DNA from: an uncultured Muribaculaceae bacterium
GTDB lineage: Bacteria; Bacteroidota; Bacteroidia; Bacteroidales; Muribaculaceae
Direction: 5' to 3'
DNA: 64,000 nucleotides
Assembly: GCA_910579995.1 (NCBI GenBank)
Contig: CAJTWH010000002.1
Span: 186,001-250,000 of the forward strand
The notes under the pieces are model-generated. The model made no database searches, was not told the DNA's origin, and worked only from the letters and a program-made list of their open reading frames with translations. Below are positions 24,842 to 33,645 of this stretch, in pieces. Made by a program: the position numbers and the translations under genes. Positions within the stretch are counted from its first letter, which is position 1. Every line of letters begins with the position of its first letter.

Positions 24842-25801
24842 TTATGGGTAAATTTCAACTTGCTTTCTTATTTTGCCATTTGCTGTGCGTGGCAGGGAGT
24901 CAACTGCGATAATATGCTTGGGCAAGCGTCGGTGATCTGTTATATTGTCGCGCAAAAGATTTGCTATCGACTCACACTCAGCCTCTTCAGCCTCTATAAC
25001 AAGAGCTACCGCACTACCCCATCTGCTGTCGGCTACGCCTTTTACAAAATACTGCCGGTCAGCGAGATATGGGCTATACAGCGCTTCAAGTTCCTCCGGC
25101 AGCAGCTTGATACCACCGCTGTTTATGACGCCGTCGGCCCGGCCGCGCCATTTCATTTCGGTCGGGCTGACCAACTCGACGATATCGTTGGTTTTCAATG
25201 TTCCGAAAGTGAAGGCCGGTGCGTTGATAATCAATCGGTTGTCGCAGTCAGTGCTGAAAGTCACCCCGGGCATGGCGCGGAATACCCTCGCAGAATCGTT
25301 GCCCCGTGCCAAGGCTATATGGCTGCATGTCTCCGTCATGCCGTAACTTATGTAGACCTTGTAGCCTGTCTCCGATAACCTGCGGCAATCCTCGTCCGAC
25401 GGAGCCGCGCCCCCCACCAGCACATTCCTCACCTTGCCGGCAAGCTCAGGCTGCGAGAGCAAGGAGGCTATCTGAGTCGGCACAACGGGCATCAAGTCTA
25501 TATATGGAACATCTTCCGGAATATGTATCTCATTGCTTACCGGCAGTTCTATAAGGCGGCACGAAGCCTCACATGCACGCACCACCATCATCTTGCCGGC
25601 TATATAGTCGACCGACAACGGGGAGGCTATCACGCTATCGGATGTCAGGCCGAAAAAAGAGATTGTAGCCCGTGCCGACGCCCGCATATCATCTTTACAC
25701 AATAAAATGGTCTTTGGAATACCTGTAGAGCCTGATGTATGCGCTTCTACACTCGTGGATTCCGAAAGCCATTCACGCCTGAAATCTTCTACGGATGCCA
25801 T
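24842..25801 (-). CDS. menE: o-Succinylbenzoate-CoA ligase, short form
   Basis: This 319-residue adenylate-forming enzyme has HTSGSTGIPKTI (AMP P-loop) near residue 22, YISYGMTETCSHIA, RGRADGVINSGGIKLLPEELE and the catalytic lysine region LPRTANGKIRKQ at the C-terminus. It joins o-succinylbenzoate to CoA in menaquinone synthesis. It is much shorter than the Gram-positive enzyme (about 450) because it starts just before the P-loop; such short MenE proteins are, as I recall, usual in Bacteroidales. I chose ATG 25801, which overlaps the menC end by 13 bases; starts at 25846 and 25825 are also open. Confidence 0.9.
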   Translation of the reverse strand: MASVEDFRREWLSESTSVEAHTSGSTGIPKTILLCKDDMRASARATISFFGLTSDSVIASPLSVDYIAGKMMVVRACEASCRLIELPVSNEIHIPEDVPYIDLMPVVPTQIASLLSQPELAGKVRNVLVGGAAPSDEDCRRLSETGYKVYISYGMTETCSHIALARGNDSARVFRAMPGVTFSTDCDNRLIINAPAFTFGTLKTNDIVELVSPTEMKWRGRADGVINSGGIKLLPEELEALYSPYLADRQYFVKGVADSRWGSAVALVIEAEEAECESIANLLRDNITDHRRLPKHIIAVDSLPRTANGKIRKQVEIYP

Positions 25802-26838
25802 GGCAGGTCGTTGAGATTTTGCCATCGTTTCTGCGGGTCGCACCACAACATGTTGTCACGCATAGACAATGGCGAACCGATATTATTGGAATACAGTTGC
25901 CCAGTGCCAAGCCCTTGCGCCCTGACAATATCGAAACGCGACACCCATGCAGCTATGGCATAGAGGCCGACATTCGACTCAAGAGCCGATGTTACCCACC
26001 ATCTGTTGTCGCCGATAATATTCATATATTGCTCTGCCTCGGCAAAACCGCCGCACAGCGAGGGCTTCAGCACCAGATATGCCGGCTTTATGGTATTGAC
26101 AATCTCGACTTTCTCGGCATACGTACGCAGCCCTATCAGTTCTTCATCAAGGGCGATAGGTATAGGCGATTTTGCGCATAAAGCTGCCATTGCCTCAATC
26201 TGTCCGGCCTTTATCGGTTGCTCGATAGAATGGATGTCGTAGTGCTCAAGGCGTCGCAGATAATTCATGGCCTCATCAGCCGGGAAAGCACCGTTGGCGT
26301 CGAGCCGCAACTCAAGAGCCGCCGAAGAGAAACGACGGCGCAGACCGGCGATGAGATCGAGCTCATCGTCGAAATCAATGCCGCCGATTTTTATTTTTAT
26401 CACACGGAATCCCTGATCGAGCTTCTCGGCAATGCGTTTGTGCATTAAATGCTTGTCGCCCATCCACACAAGGCCGTTGATCGGTATTCCGCGATGACCG
26501 AGCTCCCATGGCGTTGTCCGGCGCGGCGTGTCGCCCACGGGGGGCATTGAGGCGAAGGCACTTGCCACGCCGAATGCTATCGAGCTTGCCTCAGGTTCGG
26601 TAAGCGCCGTTGTCACATTGCGGCATTTTTCCGACAGCAGACGCTCGAAATCGGGTGAGTCTTCTGCCGAAAGGCCTCTGAACAAAGGCACTTCACCAAT
26701 GCCGACCCTGCCGTCCGGAGCTGTAATCCTGATGAAATAAGTATCCTTATGGAGCAGAGAGCCACGTGATGTGCGCGCCTCGAAAGTGAAATCGAGGGTA
26801 TACCTGCACCACTCAGCCTTATAATTCATAGATTCCAT
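25789..26838 (-). CDS. menC: o-Succinylbenzoate synthase
   Basis: This 349-residue enolase-superfamily protein has the N-terminal capping domain (LLHKDTYFIRITAPDGRVGIGEV) and barrel with KIKIGGIDFDDELDLIAGLR (catalytic Lys-x-Lys), the metal ligand Asp in RLDANGAF, Glu in SIEQPI and Asp in IALDEEL. It dehydrates SHCHC to o-succinylbenzoate. The menB stop and the ATG at 26838 share a base (TGATG), so the start is 26838; a TTG one codon earlier is less likely. Confidence 0.92.
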   Translation of the reverse strand: MESMNYKAEWCRYTLDFTFEARTSRGSLLHKDTYFIRITAPDGRVGIGEVPLFRGLSAEDSPDFERLLSEKCRNVTTALTEPEASSIAFGVASAFASMPPVGDTPRRTTPWELGHRGIPINGLVWMGDKHLMHKRIAEKLDQGFRVIKIKIGGIDFDDELDLIAGLRRRFSSAALELRLDANGAFPADEAMNYLRRLEHYDIHSIEQPIKAGQIEAMAALCAKSPIPIALDEELIGLRTYAEKVEIVNTIKPAYLVLKPSLCGGFAEAEQYMNIIGDNRWWVTSALESNVGLYAIAAWVSRFDIVRAQGLGTGQLYSNNIGSPLSMRDNMLWCDPQKRWQNLNDLPWHP

Positions 26839-27656
26839 CAACCGGGGAATTGAGGGAACTGATCGAAGTCGGGGTCACGTTTCTCGAGGAAAGCCTGTGC
26901 GCCTTCCTGAGCCTCGTCCATGAGATAATACATAAGTGTAGCGTCACCTGCAAATTCCATAAGACCATGTTGACCGTCGAGCTCGGCGTTGAGAGCGCGC
27001 TTTATCATTCGTATAGCGAAGGGGCTGCGCTTGATAATAGTCTGACACCATTCCACTACCTCGTCTTCAAGACGGTCGAAAGGCACGACTTTGTTGATCA
27101 TTCCCATCTCGAGGGCCTCGGCTGCGGTATACTGGCGGCACAGGAACCAAATCTCGCGGGCTTTTTTCTGACCTACGCAACGGGCAAGGTAGCTTGATCC
27201 GAAACCGGCGTCGAAACTTCCCACCTTAGGGCCGGTCTGTCCGAAGCGTGCGTTTTCAGAAGCGATAGAAAGGTCGCAGACTACCTGCAGCACATTTCCG
27301 CCACCGATAGCATAGCCGTTTACCATGGCGATGACAGGTTTCACAAGCGAGCGGATAGCTTTGTGAATCTCAAGCACATTGAGGCGGGGTGTTCCGTCGG
27401 AATCACGGTAGCCTCCGCGGGATTTATAGTGTTGGTCACCGCCGCTGCAGAAAGCCTTGTCGCCGGCGCCGGTGAGCACCACTACGCGCACCTCAGGGGT
27501 ATCGCGGCAATATGCAAGCGCGTCGAGAATCTCATGGTTCGTCTGCGGGCGGAAGGCGTTGTAAACCTCCGGGCGGTTGATTGTAATCTTTGCAATACCC
27601 TCGAAGAAATCGAAGAGGATATCGCTATATTGCTTGATTGTAGTCCAGTTACGCAT
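26838..27656 (-). CDS. menB: 1,4-Dihydroxy-2-naphthoyl-CoA synthase
   Basis: This 272-residue crotonase-fold enzyme contains ITINRPEVYNAF, the oxyanion-hole segment VLTGAGDKAFCSGGDQ, and GYAIGGGNVLQVVCDL, and ends FDQFPQFPG as typical MenB. It cyclises o-succinylbenzoyl-CoA to the naphthoyl-CoA product. The start overlaps the end of menD by 8 bases and its stop overlaps the menC start. Confidence 0.95.
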   Translation of the reverse strand: MRNWTTIKQYSDILFDFFEGIAKITINRPEVYNAFRPQTNHEILDALAYCRDTPEVRVVVLTGAGDKAFCSGGDQHYKSRGGYRDSDGTPRLNVLEIHKAIRSLVKPVIAMVNGYAIGGGNVLQVVCDLSIASENARFGQTGPKVGSFDAGFGSSYLARCVGQKKAREIWFLCRQYTAAEALEMGMINKVVPFDRLEDEVVEWCQTIIKRSPFAIRMIKRALNAELDGQHGLMEFAGDATLMYYLMDEAQEGAQAFLEKRDPDFDQFPQFPG

Positions 27657-29181
27657 TGTTATTTGATATTTTTAGTTCAATAATCTTAGGATTTGGTGCT
27701 TGCGCAAGCTTCACTTGCGCCACGTCGGTTACTTCTTGATAATCAAAACCGTAGGCTTCCGCAAGCTTTTGGAGAGGGAATTTGGGCATTGCAGTGAAAT
27801 ATTGCTCACGCTCCGGCAGATTCTTGGTTGTGCCTACCTGACGGAAGATTTCACCGCCATTGTTGTTGACAACTATCATGGTGAAATTGCAGCCGACACC
27901 TTTTACAGCCAAAGCCCCGATATCGTATGCCGCCGACATGTCTCCGGTAATAAGTACCACCGGTTTATCTGCGACGAGCGACGCCCCGATGGCTGTGGAT
28001 GTAGCTCCATCGATACCGCTCACGCCTCGGTTTGACCATACGTTTGTATACTTGTCAATGGATACTTTCTGCGCCTCGCGTATGCTCATGCCATTGCCTA
28101 TATGAAGCGAGATTTCTTTACCGGACAAGGCCTCGACAAGCTGACTTACCGGGCTTGTAGCACATGGCTGAAACCCTGAGAACCTCTTCCTGTAATCATT
28201 TGGCATCCCTTTGCAAACTTTGAAATTATCTTCCAAGAATATATGCAGGGGCGACGCGACACATATCTCGCCATAATTGCGACCGAGAGGGTCTACATGT
28301 ATGCACTTGATTTTATTTCGCTCAATCCATGAATAAACCGCAGGATATACCGGAGCCGAGCCGGCAATGACTATCACATCGGGGATTGCGGCTTTATCTA
28401 AATTCTTGGCGAACTGAGCTGCCGGCAAAACTGACAAATGAGACAGATTTGACTGAGCCTCGGCAATAACAGCAACATTCGCCGGAAGATTCTCCATTAC
28501 CTTTTCGGCAGCATGAATATCTTCTAAGGGAGATAAGCCTGCAATATAAAGAAGATAGCCGGAATCCGGGGTGTAGCTGATAAGCTTTCCGAAATCAATC
28601 TTACCGCACGAAGGCGCAAAATCGGTATGGACCGGACTTTGGTCGCACCCCTCGGTCAATGGAACCTCAAATTGCATATTTATATGCACCGGGCCTGCAG
28701 GAAACTGCGTCGCAGCCGACAGGCCCGCATTGAGCAGACGGCTGACGTATGCCGGTCTTTCGCCCTCGCGGATATCCACGCTCTTACGCACTATTTTATC
28801 AAAAAGGCCCGCTTGGGGAATCGTTTGCGGACGGTTGCAGTCAATATCGTAGTACGGGCGGTCGGCAGATATTGCCACAAGGGGTATATTGCTATAGTAA
28901 GCCTCGGCAAGCGCCGGGCCGAAATTGAGCAGAGCCGTACCCGAAGTGCATACTACCGCTACGGGCTTTCGTGTTTCAACAGCCATGCCGAGGGCAACAA
29001 ACGCAGCCACACGCTCATCTACTACATAGTGCAGCACATATTTGTCACACCTGCATAAAGCCAGAATAAGAGGTGCATTGCGCGACCCCGGCGACACCAC
29101 TACATGCTGTATCCCATACCGCGACAGCAATTCGGCAAGCTGTCGCGCCGTAGGCTTGATATTTGTAGTCATATTCGGCAT
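27649..29181 (-). CDS. menD: SEPHCHC synthase
   Basis: This 510-residue thiamine-diphosphate enzyme has the N-terminal PYR domain (VVVSPGSRNAPL, VVDERVAAFVALGMA, VCTSGTALLNFGPALAEA) and the C-terminal PP domain with ITGDMSAAYDIGAL and NNNGGEIF. It condenses isochorismate with 2-oxoglutarate, the first committed menaquinone step. It is at the short end of the family (about 550). It heads the menDBCE operon; no menF (isochorismate synthase) gene precedes it, as the upstream neighbour is on the opposite strand. ATG 29181 is used; 29172 is also possible. Confidence 0.93.
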   Translation of the reverse strand: MPNMTTNIKPTARQLAELLSRYGIQHVVVSPGSRNAPLILALCRCDKYVLHYVVDERVAAFVALGMAVETRKPVAVVCTSGTALLNFGPALAEAYYSNIPLVAISADRPYYDIDCNRPQTIPQAGLFDKIVRKSVDIREGERPAYVSRLLNAGLSAATQFPAGPVHINMQFEVPLTEGCDQSPVHTDFAPSCGKIDFGKLISYTPDSGYLLYIAGLSPLEDIHAAEKVMENLPANVAVIAEAQSNLSHLSVLPAAQFAKNLDKAAIPDVIVIAGSAPVYPAVYSWIERNKIKCIHVDPLGRNYGEICVASPLHIFLEDNFKVCKGMPNDYRKRFSGFQPCATSPVSQLVEALSGKEISLHIGNGMSIREAQKVSIDKYTNVWSNRGVSGIDGATSTAIGASLVADKPVVLITGDMSAAYDIGALAVKGVGCNFTMIVVNNNGGEIFRQVGTTKNLPEREQYFTAMPKFPLQKLAEAYGFDYQEVTDVAQVKLAQAPNPKIIELKISNNNA

Positions 29182-29210
29182 TTTTCGGGTTTAAAAGGCT
29201 TTTGAGCTAA

Positions 29211-29242
29211 CAAAATTAATATTTATTTGTTAATATTGCAAA
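29211..29242 (-). promoter_or_regulatory. Predicted promoter of the menDBCE operon
   Basis: On the minus strand TTTG (29242-29239), a 20-bp spacer and TAATTTTG (29218-29211) match the Bacteroidetes consensus. The -7 box ends 30 bases before the menD ATG. The same intergenic space must also serve the divergent barrel gene at 29254, for which only a weak TAATATTG box at 29231-29238 is visible. Confidence 0.7.
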
Positions 29243-29253
29243 GCGTTTCCACT

Positions 29254-30435
29254 ATGAAAAGATTCATTACATTCATCACCTGTATGGCTATAACCATTGC
29301 AATCACCTGTAAAGCAAGTGATTGCAATGATAGCATCGTAGTTTCGGCCGATACGGTTGCTGTGGATTCCATGGCGCAGAAACCTAAGGGTTTCATAAAT
29401 AAGATAATCGCTTACTTCAACGAATCCAACAAAGTAAGACGTAATAAGAAATTCGATTTCAGTATTATCGGCGGACCGCATTATTCATCAGATACCAAGT
29501 TCGGAATAGGCATAGTCGGCTCAGGACTATACCGTCCCTCGCGTCGCGACACAGTGTCGCCGCTGTCGAATGTAGCCGTATATGCCGACGCCACCACGAG
29601 CATGTTTTTCAAGCTCGGCATACGCGGCACGCATATCTTTCCCAACGACGTTGCCCGCCTCAATTATGACCTCAATGTTGCTCACGTCGCAACCAGATAC
29701 TGGGGCATAGGCTATGAAATGGGACGCAACGATGATAACGAATCAAAATATAAATATTTTACCTCGCAGGCTGAAGTGAGCTACGTATGGCGGCTCGCAC
29801 GTAACTTCTACCTCGGCCCGATGGCTACACTCGACTATTTCAACGCCCGCGATATGGCCAAGCCCGAACTCTGGGAGGGACTGAAAGACAAGACTTTCAA
29901 TATCGGAGTAGGATTCACGGTGCAATATGACAACCGCGACTTCCTCACCAACGCCGCCCATGGCATGTATCTGCGTCTTGACCAGCGCTTCAATCCGCGC
30001 TTTCTCGCCAACAAAAACGCATTTTCGCTCACCGAGCTTTATCTCTCATACTATCACCCGCTCTGGAAGTCGGCCACCATAGCCATGCAGCTCCACTCAC
30101 GCCTGACCTACGGCAATACGCCATGGACCTTGCTCTCTACCCTTGGCGGCAGCGACAACATGCGCGGCTATTTCGAAGGCCGCTACCGCGACAAAAGCGA
30201 GATAGATGTCTGCATTGAGCTCCGCCAACATGTATGGCGCCGCAACGGTGTTGTCGTATGGGTCGGTGCGGGAACGGTATTCCCTAAATTCTCGGCAATG
30301 AGAATGCGTCAGATTCTGCCTAACTATGGCATAGGCTACCGCTGGGAATTCAAACGTCGTGTGAATGTAAGGCTCGACCTCGGCTTCGGGCGTAAACAAA
30401 CCGGATTTATATTCAGTATCAATGAAGCGTTCTGA
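29254..30435 (+). CDS. BamA/TamA-like outer-membrane barrel without POTRA domains
   Basis: This 393-residue protein has a signal peptide (MKRFITFITC onward), a linker, and a C-terminal bacterial surface antigen-type barrel. The barrel has strands such as FSIIGGPHYSSDTKFGIG, then VQYDNRDF and LGGSDNMRGYFEGRYRDK, the last resembling the VRGY/F motif of Omp85 proteins. No POTRA domains fit in the short N-terminus. It may insert or translocate proteins or lipids, or be a simple barrel. Its last 14 bases overlap the start of the phosphoethanolamine transferase gene, so the two are coupled and may both act on the envelope. I chose the ATG at 29254; upstream in-frame codons lack a signal-peptide start. 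Confidence 0.82.
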   Translation: MKRFITFITCMAITIAITCKASDCNDSIVVSADTVAVDSMAQKPKGFINKIIAYFNESNKVRRNKKFDFSIIGGPHYSSDTKFGIGIVGSGLYRPSRRDTVSPLSNVAVYADATTSMFFKLGIRGTHIFPNDVARLNYDLNVAHVATRYWGIGYEMGRNDDNESKYKYFTSQAEVSYVWRLARNFYLGPMATLDYFNARDMAKPELWEGLKDKTFNIGVGFTVQYDNRDFLTNAAHGMYLRLDQRFNPRFLANKNAFSLTELYLSYYHPLWKSATIAMQLHSRLTYGNTPWTLLSTLGGSDNMRGYFEGRYRDKSEIDVCIELRQHVWRRNGVVVWVGAGTVFPKFSAMRMRQILPNYGIGYRWEFKRRVNVRLDLGFGRKQTGFIFSINEAF

Positions 30436-32110
30436 CAACATATTATCAAAGCTCGGAGGGGCGTCAGACATTATGGTATGGCTCGTGCCTTTGCTCTTGC
30501 TCATACCAAACATCGCTCTTGACATCACCGAGATAAGTTATTCGTGGGCCGACAAGGCTGTCAACATCCTTGTGCCTGCGGGCGTATATCTCATGCTCTT
30601 CGCGGCAAGCCGCCGCACAGGCGCCACGACGCTGTGGTTCATACCCGTAATGGTGCTCTGTGCTTTCCAGATAGTGCTGCTGTTTCTTTACGGGGAGTCT
30701 ATTATCGCCATCGATATGTTTCTCAATGTAGTCACTACCAATGTGCATGAGGCTACCGAGTTGCTGCGCAATCTCTCGGCAGCCATCGTAGTGGTGTGCG
30801 TGCTGTATCTTCCACCGATCATTGCGGCCACGGTGATGTGCGTCAAGGGGTCGAGAGCCGGCCGACGCAACCGCAAGGCGGCTCTCTATTGTGGAATTGC
30901 TCTCGCTGCAGCAGGCTTTGCATGTATGGCGGCGGCCAATGATTATCATCCTACCCGCAAACTGTTTCCTGTCAATGTGATATCAAACATGTTTGAGGCG
31001 CTCGAGCGTACGCGCCTCACCGAGAACTACTTCGATACATCAGCCGACTACTCTTTCGGTAGTATCGATTGCAGCGGAGATTCTACCGGAGTATATGTGC
31101 TCGTAATCGGCGAGACATCCCGCGCCGACAATTGGCAGCTCAACGGCTATCAACGCCCTACAAATCCTCGATTGTCGAAACGCTCGGGCCTGCTGTCGTT
31201 CAACAGAGCTTTGAGTGAGAGCAACACCACTCACAAGAGTGTTCCCCTGCTTATGTCAGCCCTCGACGCCTGCGATTTCGGCGATTCGATATATCAGTGC
31301 AAAGGTGTCATCGACGCATTCAAGGAAGCGGGTATATCGACAGCTTTTATATCCAATCAGCAGCGCAACGGCGCCTTGATTGACTTTTTCGGCGAGCAGG
31401 CCGACAGCGTATTGTTCCTCACCGACGATGGAGCCGAGCACTACGACACCGAGCTATGTATGCACCTCAAAGATGTGATAGAGAATAATAAAGACGGCAA
31501 AGTGTTTGTAGTGCTTCATACCTACGGCAGTCATTTCAACTATAAGGAACGCTATCCCGACGAGTACACCTACTTCAAACCCGACAACAGTACAGAGGCC
31601 TCGGCAGCCAACCGGGATGAGCTGATGAATGCCTACGATAATGCAATCCGCTATACCGACGCCGTGATAGACGGTATCGTAGATGTACTTGCAAAATCCA
31701 ACCGCAGCTCTGCAATGGTATATCTTGCCGATCATGGAGAAGACATCTTCGACGACAGCCGAGAGCGTTTCCTGCACGCCTCTCCCACCCCGACCTACTG
31801 GCAGATACATGTGCCAATGCTTGTATGGGTCAGCGACTCTTACCGTGCCGCAAATCCCGACCGTTACACTACCCTCTTGGCCAATACCGGCAAAAATGTA
31901 TCATCGAGCCGCAGTGCCTTCCATACTTTGATATCGCTTGCCGGCATAATGACTGACGACTATAAGGCCGCTGCAGACCTCTCTTCGCCTGACTACAGCG
32001 AGCCGACCCGTGTATTCCTGAACGACTACAATGAAGCCGTACCGCTTAAAGAAAGCGGACTCAGGAAGCCCGACTACGACCAACTGGCCCAACACCGCAT
32101 AAACTTCTGA
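30422..32110 (+). CDS. Phosphoethanolamine transferase, EptA/CptA-type
   Basis: This 562-residue protein has about five N-terminal membrane segments (first 170 residues) followed by a periplasmic alkaline-phosphatase-fold domain. VIGETSRADNWQLNGY supplies the zinc ligand Glu231, NTTHKSVP places the likely phosphoryl-accepting Thr270, and LADHGED gives further metal ligands. Enzymes of this family move phosphoethanolamine from phosphatidylethanolamine to lipid A or other envelope glycans, which lowers surface negative charge and can confer polymyxin resistance. The acceptor here is not known. It overlaps the BamA-like gene by 14 bases and is followed by a strong terminator. Confidence 0.9.
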   Translation: MKRSDNILSKLGGASDIMVWLVPLLLLIPNIALDITEISYSWADKAVNILVPAGVYLMLFAASRRTGATTLWFIPVMVLCAFQIVLLFLYGESIIAIDMFLNVVTTNVHEATELLRNLSAAIVVVCVLYLPPIIAATVMCVKGSRAGRRNRKAALYCGIALAAAGFACMAAANDYHPTRKLFPVNVISNMFEALERTRLTENYFDTSADYSFGSIDCSGDSTGVYVLVIGETSRADNWQLNGYQRPTNPRLSKRSGLLSFNRALSESNTTHKSVPLLMSALDACDFGDSIYQCKGVIDAFKEAGISTAFISNQQRNGALIDFFGEQADSVLFLTDDGAEHYDTELCMHLKDVIENNKDGKVFVVLHTYGSHFNYKERYPDEYTYFKPDNSTEASAANRDELMNAYDNAIRYTDAVIDGIVDVLAKSNRSSAMVYLADHGEDIFDDSRERFLHASPTPTYWQIHVPMLVWVSDSYRAANPDRYTTLLANTGKNVSSSRSAFHTLISLAGIMTDDYKAAADLSSPDYSEPTRVFLNDYNEAVPLKESGLRKPDYDQLAQHRINF

Positions 32111-32130
32111 CAAACCACAACGCACTATCA

Positions 32131-32173
32131 GGCAACGCATTACTCCGGCACAATGCGTTGCCTTTATTTTTTC
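32131..32173 (+). terminator. Intrinsic terminator after the phosphoethanolamine transferase gene
   Basis: GGCAACGCATT (32131-32141) and AATGCGTTGCC (32152-32162) form a perfect 11-bp stem with a 10-base loop, followed by TTTATTTTTT. Confidence 0.9.
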
Positions 32174-32198
32174 TGAAACATTTTTTTGCAAATCTATG

Positions 32199-32228
32199 TT
32201 GCAAAATGGCCGGTCGTTCGTATCTTTG
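32199..32228 (+). promoter_or_regulatory. Predicted promoter of the first ECF sigma cassette
   Basis: TTG (32199-32201), a 19-bp spacer and TATCTTTG (32221-32228) fit the primary-sigma promoter pattern. The -7 box ends 19 bases before the ATG at 32248. A primary-sigma type site suggests that basal expression does not need the cassette's own sigma factor. Confidence 0.65.
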
Positions 32229-32247
32229 TTGAGAAGTGACCAAGACA

Positions 32248-32748
32248 ATGGAATCAGAACGTTTCACCGGCATATTCACACGCATGCAATCACGCCTTCA
32301 GTCAGTGGCGCGACGTATGCTTGGCAGCGACGACGAAGCCGCCGACGCTCTTCAAGACGCCTTTTGCGCCCTGTGGAGCTGCCACAAGAATATACCCGAC
32401 GAACGTGCTGCCGAGGGAATGGCTGTTGTAAGCGTACGCAACAAATGTCTCGACGCTCTTCGCCGCCGCAGCGCGCACGGCACTACCGAGCTTCATGAAA
32501 TATCTGATATCGCAGAAAGCAGCCTTGATGAAAATACCGACGAAATATATGCCGGAGTCGACGCACTTATCAAAACCATGCTCAGCGAGCGCGACCGCCG
32601 TATTCTCTTGCTCCGCGATTATTCCGGATGGGAGATGGAAGACATCGCCATTGAATTCGGCATGACGCAGGCCAATGCAAGAGTCGCCCTCAGTCGTGCC
32701 CGCAGAGCAATATTGAACGCATATAAATCACAGAAGCAGAAGTCATGA
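32248..32748 (+). CDS. ECF-type RNA polymerase sigma factor
   Basis: This 166-residue protein has region 2 (MLGSDDEAADALQDAFCALW) and region 4 (LSERDRRILLLRDYSGWEMEDIA followed by the helix-turn-helix EFGMTQANARVALSRARR). It directs RNA polymerase to a specific set of promoters. I place the start at the ATG at 32248; a GTG four codons earlier coincides with the predicted transcription start. It overlaps the next gene by 4 bases. The five-gene cassette (sigma, membrane anti-sigma-like, small exported protein, two outer-membrane barrels) suggests regulation linked to the envelope. Confidence 0.93.
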   Translation: MESERFTGIFTRMQSRLQSVARRMLGSDDEAADALQDAFCALWSCHKNIPDERAAEGMAVVSVRNKCLDALRRRSAHGTTELHEISDIAESSLDENTDEIYAGVDALIKTMLSERDRRILLLRDYSGWEMEDIAIEFGMTQANARVALSRARRAILNAYKSQKQKS

Positions 32749-33191
32749 CAGAAAAAGCATTATTACATCTTATCGAGCTATACCTCAATGGAGAAACCAC
32801 GCTCGCCCAAGAGCGCGAACTCCGCGAGGCTCTTCTTGACAGCGAGAGCGATGACCCTCGGGTAGAAGAATGTCTGGCCGTGATGGCTTTCGCCGCTGCC
32901 GACGGCCGGCGGCGTGCCGCAGAGGCTGTGCGACCCCGACGGAGGACGATATGGCCGTCGATAGCGGTAGCTGCTTCTCTCGCCATATTGCTGAGCGTCG
33001 GGCTATGGATCAACCGGCCGTCACAGCAAACCGACTGCAGCAGTATCATAGCATGTGTGGAGACTAATGACCCGATGGTCGCGATGGCATTGATGGACGC
33101 CCAACTTGAAGAAATCGGAATGGCGTCGGATTTATTCAGCGAAAGTATCGAACAGGATATTGCCTCGCTCAGCGAAGCTATAAATTTTTAG
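32745..33191 (+). CDS. Single-span membrane protein, probable anti-sigma factor
   Basis: This 148-residue protein has a cytoplasmic N-terminal part of about 65 residues (LIELYLNGETTLAQERELREALL), one membrane segment near residues 70-90 (WPSIAVAASLAILLSVGLW) and an external acidic tail. Position directly after and overlapping an ECF sigma gene, together with the topology, suggests an anti-sigma factor. The N-terminal pattern is shared with the protein at 63378-63848, which occupies the same place in a second cassette. I see no zinc-binding HxxxCxxC motif, so it is not a classical ZAS-type anti-sigma. Confidence 0.72.
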   Translation: MTEKALLHLIELYLNGETTLAQERELREALLDSESDDPRVEECLAVMAFAAADGRRRAAEAVRPRRRTIWPSIAVAASLAILLSVGLWINRPSQQTDCSSIIACVETNDPMVAMALMDAQLEEIGMASDLFSESIEQDIASLSEAINF

Positions 33192-33200
33192 AGTAAGCTT

Positions 33201-33638
33201 ATGAAAAGGATATTGATAATAGCGATCTTGACAGTATGCGCGGCTGCGGCATGGGCGGCAGAGCCTCCGGCCTCGCTCGGAATTCTTAATTCGCACTATT
33301 CCGCCGATCCGGGAGTTTCAAAGACGATAGTTACGGGGAAGTCGCTCAAGCGCTACAACCTCGAGGAATACCGCGGCCTGACACTTGCCGACAAGCCGGA
33401 AAAGGCTGAGGCGATAGAAAAAGCCGTGGCTCACGACGCCCGCAATGCCAACGACCGTGAGATATCGTATCGCGACGGAAAGATATACTATGCTTTCCTG
33501 ACTCTGAAACCAAAGGATGATAAAAACAGATATCTATTTTATCTCAACCAACATCTTGCCGGCGGCAATAAGATAATACTGATATATATGAGCGGCAAAG
33601 CCGATTCGGAAAGCATAAAGAAAATGATAAAGAAATAA
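33201..33638 (+). CDS. Small exported protein of the sigma cassette (DUF6108-like, tentative)
   Basis: This 145-residue protein has a signal peptide (about 1-19, ending AAWAA) and a small alpha/beta domain with YRDGKIYYAFLTL and the C-terminal GGNKIILIYMSGKAD. It is likely periplasmic. It resembles in size and layout the protein at 62995-63381, also third in a sigma/anti-sigma cassette. The DUF6108 assignment is from memory of similar proteins and is tentative. Function unknown. Confidence 0.75.
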   Translation: MKRILIIAILTVCAAAAWAAEPPASLGILNSHYSADPGVSKTIVTGKSLKRYNLEEYRGLTLADKPEKAEAIEKAVAHDARNANDREISYRDGKIYYAFLTLKPKDDKNRYLFYLNQHLAGGNKIILIYMSGKADSESIKKMIKK

Positions 33639-33645
33639 TACAGGC

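Noticed and set aside
27700..27725. Inverted repeat GCGCAAG to CTTGCGC near the menD end
   Set aside because: It lies inside the menD coding sequence, so it is more likely a coincidence of codons than a member of the intergenic palindrome family.
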